From Nocardioides luti (GTDB lineage Bacteria > Actinomycetota > Actinomycetes > Propionibacteriales > Nocardioidaceae), in the NCBI RefSeq assembly GCF_014212315.1, contig NZ_JACKXE010000001.1:2170001-2234000 (forward strand): DNA of 64,000 nucleotides. The letters are read 5' to 3'. Under the pieces are notes generated by a model. That model was given only the letters and a program-made list of their open reading frames with translations, had not been told where the DNA came from and did not search any database. Each line of letters starts with the position of its first letter. Position 1 is the stretch's first letter. Position numbers and translations under genes: made by a program. Below are positions 34,759 to 43,589 of the stretch, in pieces.

Positions 34759-36510
34759 TCAGCGCACGGCGAGCCGCTGCCGCAGCCCGGTCGCCCGCTG
34801 GGCCCGGGTGCCGACGGCGGCGCGCACGGCGGCCTCGGTGCCGACCACCCGGACGTGGTGCTGGGCGCGGGTCACCGCGGTGTAGAACAGCTCGCGGGTC
34901 AACAGCCGGGACCCGGCGTCGGGCAGCAGCACCGTCACCCGGGAGGCCTGGCTGCCCTGGGCCTTGTGGATCGTCATCGCGTGCATGGTGTCGACGGCGT
35001 CGAGTCGGCCGGGGGCGAACTCGTGCAGCCCGCCGGAGCCGGAGATCACCGCGCGCAGCCCCTTGGTGGCGCTCAGCACCGCGGCCCCGGTCTCGCCGTT
35101 GTAGATCTCGAGCGCGTAGTCGTTGCTGGTGACCAGGACGGGACGGCCGACGTACCACTCGGACCAGATCTCCTGGCCGGTCTCCTCGGCGAGCCAGTGC
35201 TCGACCTGGCGGTTCCAGTGGCGTACGCCGTGGGGTCCCTCGCGATGGGCGCAGAGCAGCCGGTGGTCGTCGAGCGCGGCGACGACGCCGGCGCGGTCGT
35301 CGACCTCGGCCGCGGCGCGGATCGCCAGCGCGCTCGCCAGGCAGTCCGCGCGCAGGACGCCGGCCGGCTCGTCGGTCTCGACGTACTCGACCTCGGCCGA
35401 CGGCGTCCGCAGGGCGGCCAGCACCTCGTCGGCGTCCCCGTCCCGCAGCGCCTCGGCGAGCGCCTTGATGTCCTCGGTGGAGCGGAAGTTCTCGGTGAGC
35501 GACACGACCGGCGACGCGGGGTCGCCGTCGTAGCCGGCCACGAGGTCGGACAGCACCGCGCCGGCGCCGACCGAGGTGAGCTGGCGCGGGTCGCCGACCA
35601 GCACCAGGCGGGCCTGCGGCCGGACGGCCTCGAGCAGGCGGGCCATCATCGTCAGCTCGACCATGGAGGACTCGTCGACGACGACGAGGTCGTACTTCAG
35701 GCGGTTGCCGCGGTCGTGCCGGAAGCGGGTGGTGTTGTCGGCGCGCCAGCCGAGCAGCCGGTGCAGGGTCATCGCCTCGACCCGCCCGACACGGTCGCGG
35801 TCCTCGGGGGCGAGCACGGCGAGCTCCTGCTCGACCGCCTCCTGCAGCCGCGCCGCGGCCTTGCCGGTGGGCGCGGTCAGCGCGACCGACAGCCGTTCCC
35901 CGCGGGCGGCCGCCTGGTCGGCGAGCAGCGCCAGCAGCCGGGCCACCGTCGTGGTCTTGCCGGTGCCGGGGCCGCCGGTCAGCACGGTCGTCCACTGGCG
36001 CACGGCGCGGACCGCCGCCGCGCGCTGCTCGTCGCTGAGCCGACCGGCGCGGATCCGCTCGACGGCGGCGGCCAGCGCGGCCTCGTCGACCTCCGGCGCC
36101 GGCTGGGCGGTCCGGGCCCGCAGGTCGTCGCAGACCTGGGTCTCGAGCCGGTGGTAGCGGTCGAGGTAGAGCAGGCCGTCCTCGAGGCGCAGCGCACCGG
36201 CCGCGACCAGCGGCGAGGCGGCGAGCGCGGCGCGCCAGGCCGCGGGCTCCGGCCACGCCAGCTCGGGCGCCAGCTCGGCGACGGTGTCCAGGTCGAGGCA
36301 GACCGAGCCGTGCCGGACGGCGCGCACCGCCAGGGCCACCCAGAGCAGGACCGACGCGTCGGGCTCGCCACCGAGGTCGCCGACGCGCTGCGCGACGTGC
36401 ACGTCGGAGGCGGCCAGCACCCCCGCGGCGTTGAAGGCGGCCGGCAGCCCGGAGACGCCCGCGACCAGCCGCCAGTCGTGGTCGCCGACGGGCTCGAAGA
36501 GCTCGGTCAC
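34759..36510 (-). CDS. recD: Exodeoxyribonuclease V alpha subunit (RecD helicase)
   Basis: 583-residue 5'-3' helicase of RecBCD. Walker A is GGPGTGKT (179-186), Walker B VVVDESSM, then QLTSVGAGAVL and ENFRSTEDI helicase motifs and the C-terminal AMTIHKAQGSQ / ELFYTAVTRAQ motifs. GTG 36510 overlaps the recB stop as GTGA. Completes recC-recB-recD, with all three subunits intact. Confidence 0.95.
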   Translation of the reverse strand: MTELFEPVGDHDWRLVAGVSGLPAAFNAAGVLAASDVHVAQRVGDLGGEPDASVLLWVALAVRAVRHGSVCLDLDTVAELAPELAWPEPAAWRAALAASPLVAAGALRLEDGLLYLDRYHRLETQVCDDLRARTAQPAPEVDEAALAAAVERIRAGRLSDEQRAAAVRAVRQWTTVLTGGPGTGKTTTVARLLALLADQAAARGERLSVALTAPTGKAAARLQEAVEQELAVLAPEDRDRVGRVEAMTLHRLLGWRADNTTRFRHDRGNRLKYDLVVVDESSMVELTMMARLLEAVRPQARLVLVGDPRQLTSVGAGAVLSDLVAGYDGDPASPVVSLTENFRSTEDIKALAEALRDGDADEVLAALRTPSAEVEYVETDEPAGVLRADCLASALAIRAAAEVDDRAGVVAALDDHRLLCAHREGPHGVRHWNRQVEHWLAEETGQEIWSEWYVGRPVLVTSNDYALEIYNGETGAAVLSATKGLRAVISGSGGLHEFAPGRLDAVDTMHAMTIHKAQGSQASRVTVLLPDAGSRLLTRELFYTAVTRAQHHVRVVGTEAAVRAAVGTRAQRATGLRQRLAVR

Positions 36511-39500
36511 CGGGCACCTCCCGTGCTGGTCGTGCCGCTGGCGCGGGCGCCGCTGGTCGACCCGTCGAGGAGGTCGGAGAGCGCCTCCACGAGGGCGACC
36601 GGCGGGCGCCACGCGAAGATGCCGCACGGCTCGCCGTCGACGAGCGGGGTGTCGGGTCCGCACATGCCGCGGAGGTAGAGGTACAGCACGCCGCCCAGGT
36701 GGACCGCCGGGTCGTAGCCCGGCTGCCGCCAGCGCAGGAAGCGGTGCAGCACCGCGGCGTACAGCAGCGCCTGCAGGGGGTAGTCGGAGTGCCCCATCGC
36801 GCCGGCGAGCGCCTCGGGGCGGTAGGCGTGGGCGGTCAGCGGCTCGTCGTGCCCGCCCAGCCAGTTGGTCTTGTAGTCGACGACGACGTAGCGCGGCCCG
36901 GCGTCGGTCGCCAGCCGGAGCACGACGTCGACCGAGCCGGTGAGGTAGCCGCGCAGCGACTGGCCGCCGAGGGTCGGTCGGTCGAGGGCGTCGGCGTACG
37001 CCCGCACGGGGTCGCCCTCGGGCAGGTGCCGGCGCAGCAGGGGTGCGAGGTCGCCGAGGCGAGCCCCGTCGTGCACCCGGTCGCCGCCGGCCAGCGGCAG
37101 CTCGAACTCCATCTCGCGCAGGCGGTCGCGCAGCGGGACCTGGCGCAGGGTCGTGGGCGCCAGGCTGCCGAGCGGGGAGTCGCAGACGGCCACCAGCGCG
37201 TCGGCCAGCGCCTCGCGGTCCACGGCGACCGGCCAGCGCACCAGCTGCTCGTCGACGTGGCCGAGCAGCTCGGCCCGGAGGTCGGGCGCCTCGGGGTCGG
37301 CGTGCTCGAGCACCGCGTGGACGAGCGAGCCGAAGGTCGCGCCCACGGGCAGGTCGGCCATGGGCGAGAGCACCGAGCGCTCGGCGGGGGCCCCGTCGGG
37401 CTGCGCGGTGACGTCCTCGTCGTCGCGCGCCACGACCTCGGGCTCGCTGGTGACGCCGCCCTGGGCCGCGGTCGCGAAGGGGGCGACCGGCTCGACGTGG
37501 GTGAGCGAGGAGTAGGAGGTACGACGCCAGGCGACGTCGACGTCGCGGGTGAAGCTCCGCACCGCGAGCGAGGGGTCACCGGCCCGCGGCGGGTCGGCGC
37601 CGGGCTCGACCGGAACGGCCGGCTCGGGGGTGGGACCGCCGGCGGCACGCCAGCGCTCGAAGAAGTCGGCCGCCTCGGGGTCGCTGCGGTTGGGGAACTC
37701 GGCGGGCACCGTGGGCAGCCGCGGGCGCCGGCCCTGCACCATCCGCTGCAGGGGCGAGGCCGGGGTGTTGCGGGTCGGCGCCCACCAGCAGACGACCTGC
37801 GACTGGGCGCGGGTGATGGCGACGTACAGCAGCCGCAGCCACTCGCCGGCCTCCTCGTCGGCCCAGCGCCGGACCTGCTCCTGCCAGCCGGAGCCCCCCG
37901 GGCCGCCGACGCCGAGGCAGCGGGCGCCGTCGGCGTCGTGGAACAGCGGGATCGACGGCTTGGGGACGTTGCGGTCGGCGAGGGCGGGGAGGTAGACGAT
38001 GGGGTACTCGAGGCCCTTGCTGGCGTGGATCGTCACCAGCTGGACCGCGGCCGCGTCGGAGTCCAGGCGACGGGTCCGCTCGGCGCCGCGGCCGTCGGCG
38101 GCGGCCGCGATCTGCGCGCGCAGCCAGGCGAGCACGGCGACCGGCCCGAGGTGCTCGGTGAGCGCCACCTCGTGCAGCGCCTCGCCGATGTGACGGAGGT
38201 CGGTGAGCCGGCGCTCGCCGTCGACACGGGCCAGGACCCGGGCGGGCAGCCCGGCGGCCGTGGCCGCCTCGAGCACCGCGGCCACGCCGCGCAGCGCGAA
38301 CACCTCGCCCCAGGTCCGCATGGTCTCGGCGACCTCGTCGGTCAGGTCGTCGCCGCGCTCGTCGAGCTCGCGGGCGGTGTGGCCCAGGAAGCAGGTCAGG
38401 GCCGCCGTCCGCACCCGCGGGCTGCGGTGCGGCTGCTCGAGCGCTTCGAGGAGCTCGAGCCACTCGGTGGCCGCGGGGGTGGCGAAGACGCTGCCCCCAC
38501 CCGCGATGACGGCCGGCACCCCGACGGCGCGCAGGGCGTCCTGCGCGGCGGCGAGGTCGACGTGGCGGTAGCAGATCACCGCCACGTCCCGCGGGAGCAG
38601 CGGCCGGCCCTCGAAGGTCGCGCCGGAGGCCAGCAGCGCCCGGATGTCGAGCGCGAGGTCGCGGGCGATGTGCGGGCGGGTCTGGCTCACCAGCAGGGGC
38701 TGGTCGCCGCGCTTGCCGAACAGCTCGCGGCTGACCACCCGCAGGCGGAACGGCGCCGGGTGCGGCACGCTCTGCAGGCGGGTGCCGGGGTGGTGGGCTT
38801 CGACGTCGTGCACGACGATCCGCGGGTCACCGAGCTCGGCGCCGGCCAGCACGGTCTGGAACGCGTCGAGCAGGTCGCCGTCGCTGCGCCAGTTCACCGG
38901 CAGGGTCTGGCGGGTGGTGGCGGTCTCGGCGGCCTGGAGGTACGTCGTGACGTCGCCGCCCCGGAAGGCGTAGATCGCCTGCTTCGGGTCGCCGATCAGC
39001 ACCATCGTCGCGTGCCCGGAGAACGCCCGGTCGAGCACCTGCCACTGCACCGGGTCCGTGTCCTGGAACTCGTCGACGAGCACGATCCGCCAGCGCTGGC
39101 GCATCCGGACCCGCGCCGGGGCGTCGTCGTGCTCGAGGGCGTCGGCGAGCTGGCCGAGCAGGTCGTCGTACGACAGCACGCCGAGGCGGCGCTTGCGGTG
39201 CTCCATCTCCGCCCGGACCGCGCGGGCGAAGGCCACCCGAACGCCTGCCGGCGTGCCCGGGTCGTCGGTCGCGGGCTCCAGCCGGGCCTGCGGGTCGCCC
39301 GCGGCCTTGCGGGCCAGGGTGAGGGCCTCGGCGTACGAGAAGGTCGGGTCGGTGTCGGCGAAGGCGAACTTGCGGACGTACAGGTCGTCGACCACCTCGC
39401 CGAGGAGCTCGTCGAGGTCCTCGACCAGGCGGGCGCGGGCGTCGGTGTCGCCGGCGACGCCGAGCGAGCCGAGCACCATCGAGCAGAACTGGTGGGTGGT

Positions 39501-39878
39501 CGCGATGGTCGCCGCGTCGAAGCTCGCCAGCGCCTCCGTGGTGCGGCGGTGCCGCCGGGCCCGCTCGGCCGGGTCGCAGGCGCGCAGCAGGTCCAGCAGG
39601 TCGGACGGCTCGGCCGGCAGCACCTCGTCGACCGCGAGGGCCCGCTCGGCCTCGACGAGCTGCGCGCGCACCCGCTCGCGGAGCTCCTGGCTGGCGGCGC
39701 GGCCGAACGTGACCACGAGCATCTGCTCCAGCGTGCACACGCCCTCGGCGACGTAGCGCGTCACGAGCGCGCCGATGGTCCAGGTCTTGCCGGTGCCGGC
39801 GCTCGCCTCGAGCAGCGTGGTGCCGCTCGGCAGCGGGTCCCGGATGTCGAACGGGTGCGTGGCCACGGGAGCGCTCAC
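36507..39878 (-). CDS. recB: Exodeoxyribonuclease V beta subunit (RecB helicase-nuclease)
   Basis: 1123-residue SF1A helicase with C-terminal nuclease. Walker A ASAGTGKT (25-32), motif II VDEFQDTD, IGDPKQAIYAFRGGD, TIHASKGLEYP and YVAITRAQ are intact. The nuclease domain keeps DYKTN at about 1001-1005 with upstream His/Asp positions, so Chi-regulated degradation is plausible. GTG 39878 has AGGAGG just upstream. A frame open to 39986 lacks conserved sequence before this start. 82 bases separate it from recC. Confidence 0.95.
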   Translation of the reverse strand: MSAPVATHPFDIRDPLPSGTTLLEASAGTGKTWTIGALVTRYVAEGVCTLEQMLVVTFGRAASQELRERVRAQLVEAERALAVDEVLPAEPSDLLDLLRACDPAERARRHRRTTEALASFDAATIATTHQFCSMVLGSLGVAGDTDARARLVEDLDELLGEVVDDLYVRKFAFADTDPTFSYAEALTLARKAAGDPQARLEPATDDPGTPAGVRVAFARAVRAEMEHRKRRLGVLSYDDLLGQLADALEHDDAPARVRMRQRWRIVLVDEFQDTDPVQWQVLDRAFSGHATMVLIGDPKQAIYAFRGGDVTTYLQAAETATTRQTLPVNWRSDGDLLDAFQTVLAGAELGDPRIVVHDVEAHHPGTRLQSVPHPAPFRLRVVSRELFGKRGDQPLLVSQTRPHIARDLALDIRALLASGATFEGRPLLPRDVAVICYRHVDLAAAQDALRAVGVPAVIAGGGSVFATPAATEWLELLEALEQPHRSPRVRTAALTCFLGHTARELDERGDDLTDEVAETMRTWGEVFALRGVAAVLEAATAAGLPARVLARVDGERRLTDLRHIGEALHEVALTEHLGPVAVLAWLRAQIAAAADGRGAERTRRLDSDAAAVQLVTIHASKGLEYPIVYLPALADRNVPKPSIPLFHDADGARCLGVGGPGGSGWQEQVRRWADEEAGEWLRLLYVAITRAQSQVVCWWAPTRNTPASPLQRMVQGRRPRLPTVPAEFPNRSDPEAADFFERWRAAGGPTPEPAVPVEPGADPPRAGDPSLAVRSFTRDVDVAWRRTSYSSLTHVEPVAPFATAAQGGVTSEPEVVARDDEDVTAQPDGAPAERSVLSPMADLPVGATFGSLVHAVLEHADPEAPDLRAELLGHVDEQLVRWPVAVDREALADALVAVCDSPLGSLAPTTLRQVPLRDRLREMEFELPLAGGDRVHDGARLGDLAPLLRRHLPEGDPVRAYADALDRPTLGGQSLRGYLTGSVDVVLRLATDAGPRYVVVDYKTNWLGGHDEPLTAHAYRPEALAGAMGHSDYPLQALLYAAVLHRFLRWRQPGYDPAVHLGGVLYLYLRGMCGPDTPLVDGEPCGIFAWRPPVALVEALSDLLDGSTSGARASGTTSTGGAR

Positions 39879-39960
39879 AGCTCCTCCTGGTGAGCTCGCA
39901 GTTCGGCCGCAGACTCGCGGTCGGCGGCAGGGTCCGGGCCACAGCGGCCTCGCGCTTCGC

Positions 39961-42900
39961 TCACAGGCTGGCCACCCGCTCCCCACCCGTCAGGAGCGGC
40001 TCCCAGACCTGCCAGGCGTACGTCGCCAGGCCGGCGTCCAGGAGCGTCGCCACCGGCGCGTGCTCACCCCACACGCGGACGTGCCAGGCGTCGGCGTCCT
40101 CGCCGGTGATGCCGTAGGAGTTGTTCGGGTCGGTGACCCAGGCGCGCTCGGCCGCCACGGCCGGCGGGCGGTCGTTGCCCATCAGCTCGAGCACGTGGGC
40201 CTCGGCCCAGGCGAGGCCGGTCTTGAGCGGGACGGGCAACGGCTGGCGCATCCCCAGGTCGCGCAGCTCGACCAGGCCGCGCAGGATCTCGACGGCCCGG
40301 TGGTCCAGCGGCCCGGCCAGGGCGCGCTTGGGGCCGGCCCGGTCGCGCCCGACCGCGTGGGCGGTCCAGGCCTCGTCGGGGTGGCCGGCGGCGAGCGCGA
40401 GCAGGTCCAGCCACGAGGTCAGCCGCTGGCGGGCGGCGAGCCGGGAGTAGCCGAGGCTGACGACCTTGGTGCCGTGCACGCCGGCGACGGTGCCGGTCAG
40501 CCGGCGACCTCCCCCGAGGTCGATGTCGACGTCGAGGCTGCGCGGGGTGCCCGCGCGCAGGTCGGCGGCGCGGGTGAGGAGCTTCTGCGCCTCGGTCGTC
40601 ACGGTGGTGAGCGACCGCATCCCCAGGCCCCCGGGCGGCAGGGTGCCGCGCAGCTGCTCGGCGGTCATCACCGCCGCCGGGTCCTGGCCGGCGAGCACCT
40701 CGTGCAGCAGCCGGTCGCCGACCTCCCAGAGCTCCAGCGCGTCCAGGTCGATCGGGATCGCGTCGCCGACCTCCTCGGCCGCGAGCGGGTTGGCCAGGTC
40801 GAGGCGGCCCCGGAGGAAGGCGCGCACGGGGTGGGTGAGGAACGCCTTGAGGTCGACCAGCGACACGTCGCCGGCGGGCCGCTCGGCGAGGGCGCCGTCG
40901 AGGAACGGCGGCCGGGGCTCCCGGGGGCGCACCGCGGACCGGGCGCCCGCGAGTGCGGCCCGGTCGAAGCTGAAGGGCCGGCTGCCGCCCAGCGCGCCGG
41001 GGGTGAGGTTGCGGGCGTCGTACGGCTGGAGCGGGTGGCGGACCAGCACGTGCTCGCGCACGGGGGCGTCGGTGGTGCGGTCGGCGGCGTCGAGGATCTC
41101 GCCGAGCGGGACGGCCGGCGGGCGGCCGGCGCCCGAGTGCTCGTTGGCGCCGGTGTACGTCACGACGAGCGTCTCGCCGGCCGCGAGCACCGCGTCGAGG
41201 AGGAGCTGGCGGTCCTCGCTGCGCAGGTCCCGTTCGCCGGTGAGGGGGCGGCGGGCCAGGGCGTCGTCGCCGTCGAGCGAGCCCGTGCGGGGGAAGACGC
41301 CGTCGTCGAGCCCGACCAGGCAGACCACGCGGTGCGGGACCGAGCGCATCGGCACCATGGTGCAGACCGTGAGGGTGCCGGTGCGGAAGTTCGCGCGCGT
41401 GGGCCGACCACCGAGGCGCGAGGTGAGCAGGGCGCGGACGTCGGCGAGGCGGAGGGGGACGCCGGTGCCGCTGCCCGTCCCGGTGCCGGCCCCGTTGCCG
41501 GCGGCGTCGACGGCCCGGGCCAGCTCGCGCTCGAACTGCGGGACCTGCCAGGCGTCGTCCAGCGGCACGTCGGTGAGGCCGCGGACGCCCTCGCGCAGGG
41601 CGTCCATCCAGTCCTGGACGTCCCGCGCGTCGCCGAGGGCACCGAGGCAGGTGTCGAGCCGGTGGACGAGCTCGGCGAGGCGCCCGGCGAGCTCGATGTC
41701 GTTGCTGCCGACGTCGTCCAGGGGCAGCCCGCGGCCGAGGTGGCGGTGGTCGTCGCCGCTCATCACCACGCCGAGGAGGATCCGGTCGAGACCGGAGCGC
41801 CAGGTGTTGTGGGCGAAGCCGCTCATCGAGAAGTCCGCCCGCTGCTCGGCGTCGAGGCCCCAGCGGATCCCGGCCTCGCCCACCCAGGTCGCGATCCGGG
41901 CCAGGTCGTCGTCGGAGAGCCGGAACCGCTCGCGGACCGGGTCGGTGCCGGCCAGGTCGAGCACCTCGCTCGCCGTGACGCGGCTGCCGGCCAGCTCGAC
42001 CAGCCGGGTGGCCACGGCGAGCAGCGGGTTGGTGCTGGTGAGGGCGCGGTCGGCCAGTCGGACCCGCAGCCGGTGGGCTGGGTGACCACCCTGCTCGACC
42101 ACGTCGGCGAGGCCGAAGCCCGCGGAGATCAGCGGCGCGAAGGTCTCGATGTCGGGGCACATCACGAGGATGTCGCGCGGCTCGAGGGTCGGGTCGTCCT
42201 CCAGCAGCCCGACCAGCACCTCGCGCAGCACGTCGACCTGGCGGGCGGCGCCGTGGCAGGCGTGCACCTGCAGGGAGCGGTCGGCCGGGTCGTGGGTGCG
42301 GGCGGCGCGGGCCTCGCGGTCGGGCGCCGCGTTGGCCCGCAGGTCGGCCTGGAGGCGGGCGAGCAGCGTGGTCGGCGTCGTCGGCGCCGCCGCGTCGTCG
42401 GTCGCCGGGTCGGTCGCGACCCCGTCGAGCGTGCGCGCGAGCTCACGGGTGTCCCGGCCGAGGGAGGCCAGCAGCGGGTGGTGGACCCGCTCGACCGAGT
42501 CGTCCTCGGCCCGCGGGAGGGGACCACCGACGCCGGCGAGGTCGTCCCAGAGGCGGGGCGAGGGCTGCGGCAGCCACAGGTGGACGTCGCGCGTCTCGCC
42601 CAGGGCCCGGAGCAGCTCGACCTCGGTGACCGGCAGCCGGGTGTGGCCGAACAGCGAGAGCCGGGGCGGCAGGTCCAGCCCGGCGCCGCCGTTGCGCAGC
42701 CGCTCGACGGTGCTCGCGTGGCGGACGTCGGGGGCCGGCTCGTCGACGTGGTCGAGCAGGCGGCGCCAGAGCTCGGCCTGCCAGCGCAGGTCCTCGTCGA
42801 GGGCGTCCCCCGCGCCGTCGGTGTCGCGGCCCTCGCGCCAGTCGGTCACCAGGGTGGGTCGCTGGACGGCGTACGACGCGAACAGGCCGGCCAGCCGGCG

Positions 42901-43314
42901 CGCCACCGACCAGCGGCGGTTGCGACGCAGCTGCGCCTCCTCGCCCTCGCGGCCGTGACCGAGGTGGGCGGCCAGCGTGGCGCACCAGGGCTCGTCGAGG
43001 CTGGCGTCGATCACCTCGAGCAGCGGCCAGACCAGGCGGTCCGGGTCCCACACGTCGTCGCGCTCGCGGTCGAGCAGCAGCGAGACCAGCGAGCGCGGGT
43101 TGAGGAACCGCACGCCCGCGCAGACCCCGTCGCCTCCGGACGGCCCGGCTCCGAGGCGGTGCGAGAGGCGCTGGGTCAGCCACCGCTCCACGCCCTTGGC
43201 CGGCACCACGACGACCTCCTGGGCGAACGGGTCCTCCAGCGGGCGCGCCAGCAGGTCGCCGAGCTCGTCGGCGAGCTGGTCGGTCCGCGCGGCGCGGTGG
43301 AGGTGGAGGGGCAC
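39961..43314 (-). CDS. recC: Exodeoxyribonuclease V gamma subunit (RecC)
   Basis: 1117-residue Chi-recognition subunit with an inactive helicase fold. The N-terminus LADELGDLLARPLEDPFAQEVVVVPAKGVERWLTQRLSHRLG is the RecC signature, and GARFLNP-like VRFLNPRSLVSLLL follows. GTG 43314 was chosen over a frame open to 43539 because TAGGGT lies seven bases upstream and the extra sequence is repeat-encoded. First gene of recC-recB-recD. Confidence 0.94.
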   Translation of the reverse strand: MPLHLHRAARTDQLADELGDLLARPLEDPFAQEVVVVPAKGVERWLTQRLSHRLGAGPSGGDGVCAGVRFLNPRSLVSLLLDRERDDVWDPDRLVWPLLEVIDASLDEPWCATLAAHLGHGREGEEAQLRRNRRWSVARRLAGLFASYAVQRPTLVTDWREGRDTDGAGDALDEDLRWQAELWRRLLDHVDEPAPDVRHASTVERLRNGGAGLDLPPRLSLFGHTRLPVTEVELLRALGETRDVHLWLPQPSPRLWDDLAGVGGPLPRAEDDSVERVHHPLLASLGRDTRELARTLDGVATDPATDDAAAPTTPTTLLARLQADLRANAAPDREARAARTHDPADRSLQVHACHGAARQVDVLREVLVGLLEDDPTLEPRDILVMCPDIETFAPLISAGFGLADVVEQGGHPAHRLRVRLADRALTSTNPLLAVATRLVELAGSRVTASEVLDLAGTDPVRERFRLSDDDLARIATWVGEAGIRWGLDAEQRADFSMSGFAHNTWRSGLDRILLGVVMSGDDHRHLGRGLPLDDVGSNDIELAGRLAELVHRLDTCLGALGDARDVQDWMDALREGVRGLTDVPLDDAWQVPQFERELARAVDAAGNGAGTGTGSGTGVPLRLADVRALLTSRLGGRPTRANFRTGTLTVCTMVPMRSVPHRVVCLVGLDDGVFPRTGSLDGDDALARRPLTGERDLRSEDRQLLLDAVLAAGETLVVTYTGANEHSGAGRPPAVPLGEILDAADRTTDAPVREHVLVRHPLQPYDARNLTPGALGGSRPFSFDRAALAGARSAVRPREPRPPFLDGALAERPAGDVSLVDLKAFLTHPVRAFLRGRLDLANPLAAEEVGDAIPIDLDALELWEVGDRLLHEVLAGQDPAAVMTAEQLRGTLPPGGLGMRSLTTVTTEAQKLLTRAADLRAGTPRSLDVDIDLGGGRRLTGTVAGVHGTKVVSLGYSRLAARQRLTSWLDLLALAAGHPDEAWTAHAVGRDRAGPKRALAGPLDHRAVEILRGLVELRDLGMRQPLPVPLKTGLAWAEAHVLELMGNDRPPAVAAERAWVTDPNNSYGITGEDADAWHVRVWGEHAPVATLLDAGLATYAWQVWEPLLTGGERVASL

Positions 43315-43372
43315 GGCGGCCACCCTAGGAGACCGCGCCGACGGTCCGCCCCGGGCGTCGGGCGCGCCGCGG

Positions 43373-43481
43373 GACGTCATACGGACGGTGGAGGCGCTTG
43401 CTCCCTCCGTATGACGTCCTCGGGCCGCACCGCCGGACGTCATACGGACGGTGCAGGCGCTTGCCCCCTCCGTATGACGTC
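43373..43481. repeat. Two tandem hairpins in the recC / histidine-kinase divergent region
   Basis: GACGTCATACGGA and its complement TCCGTATGACGTC form two hairpins: 43373-43385 with 43406-43418, and 43436-43448 with 43469-43481, period 63. Loops are nearly identical (CGGTGGAGGCGCTTGCTCCC and a one- to two-base variant). The arms are perfect. The region 43315-43589 holds no convincing gene. Confidence 0.88.
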
Positions 43482-43589
43482 CCTCAGCACGCCGCGGGAG
43501 GCCCCGCCGGGAGCAATCGTCCGAAACGGTCGCGGGCACCGGGGCGGGTGCTCCAGAATCGAAGCGCTGGGGAGCGGACGGGGGCGGAC

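Noticed and set aside
43315..43539. N-terminal extension of recC through the twin hairpins
   Set aside because: The extra residues are repeat-encoded, and a TAGGGT and GTG start at 43314 match the RecC N-terminus.
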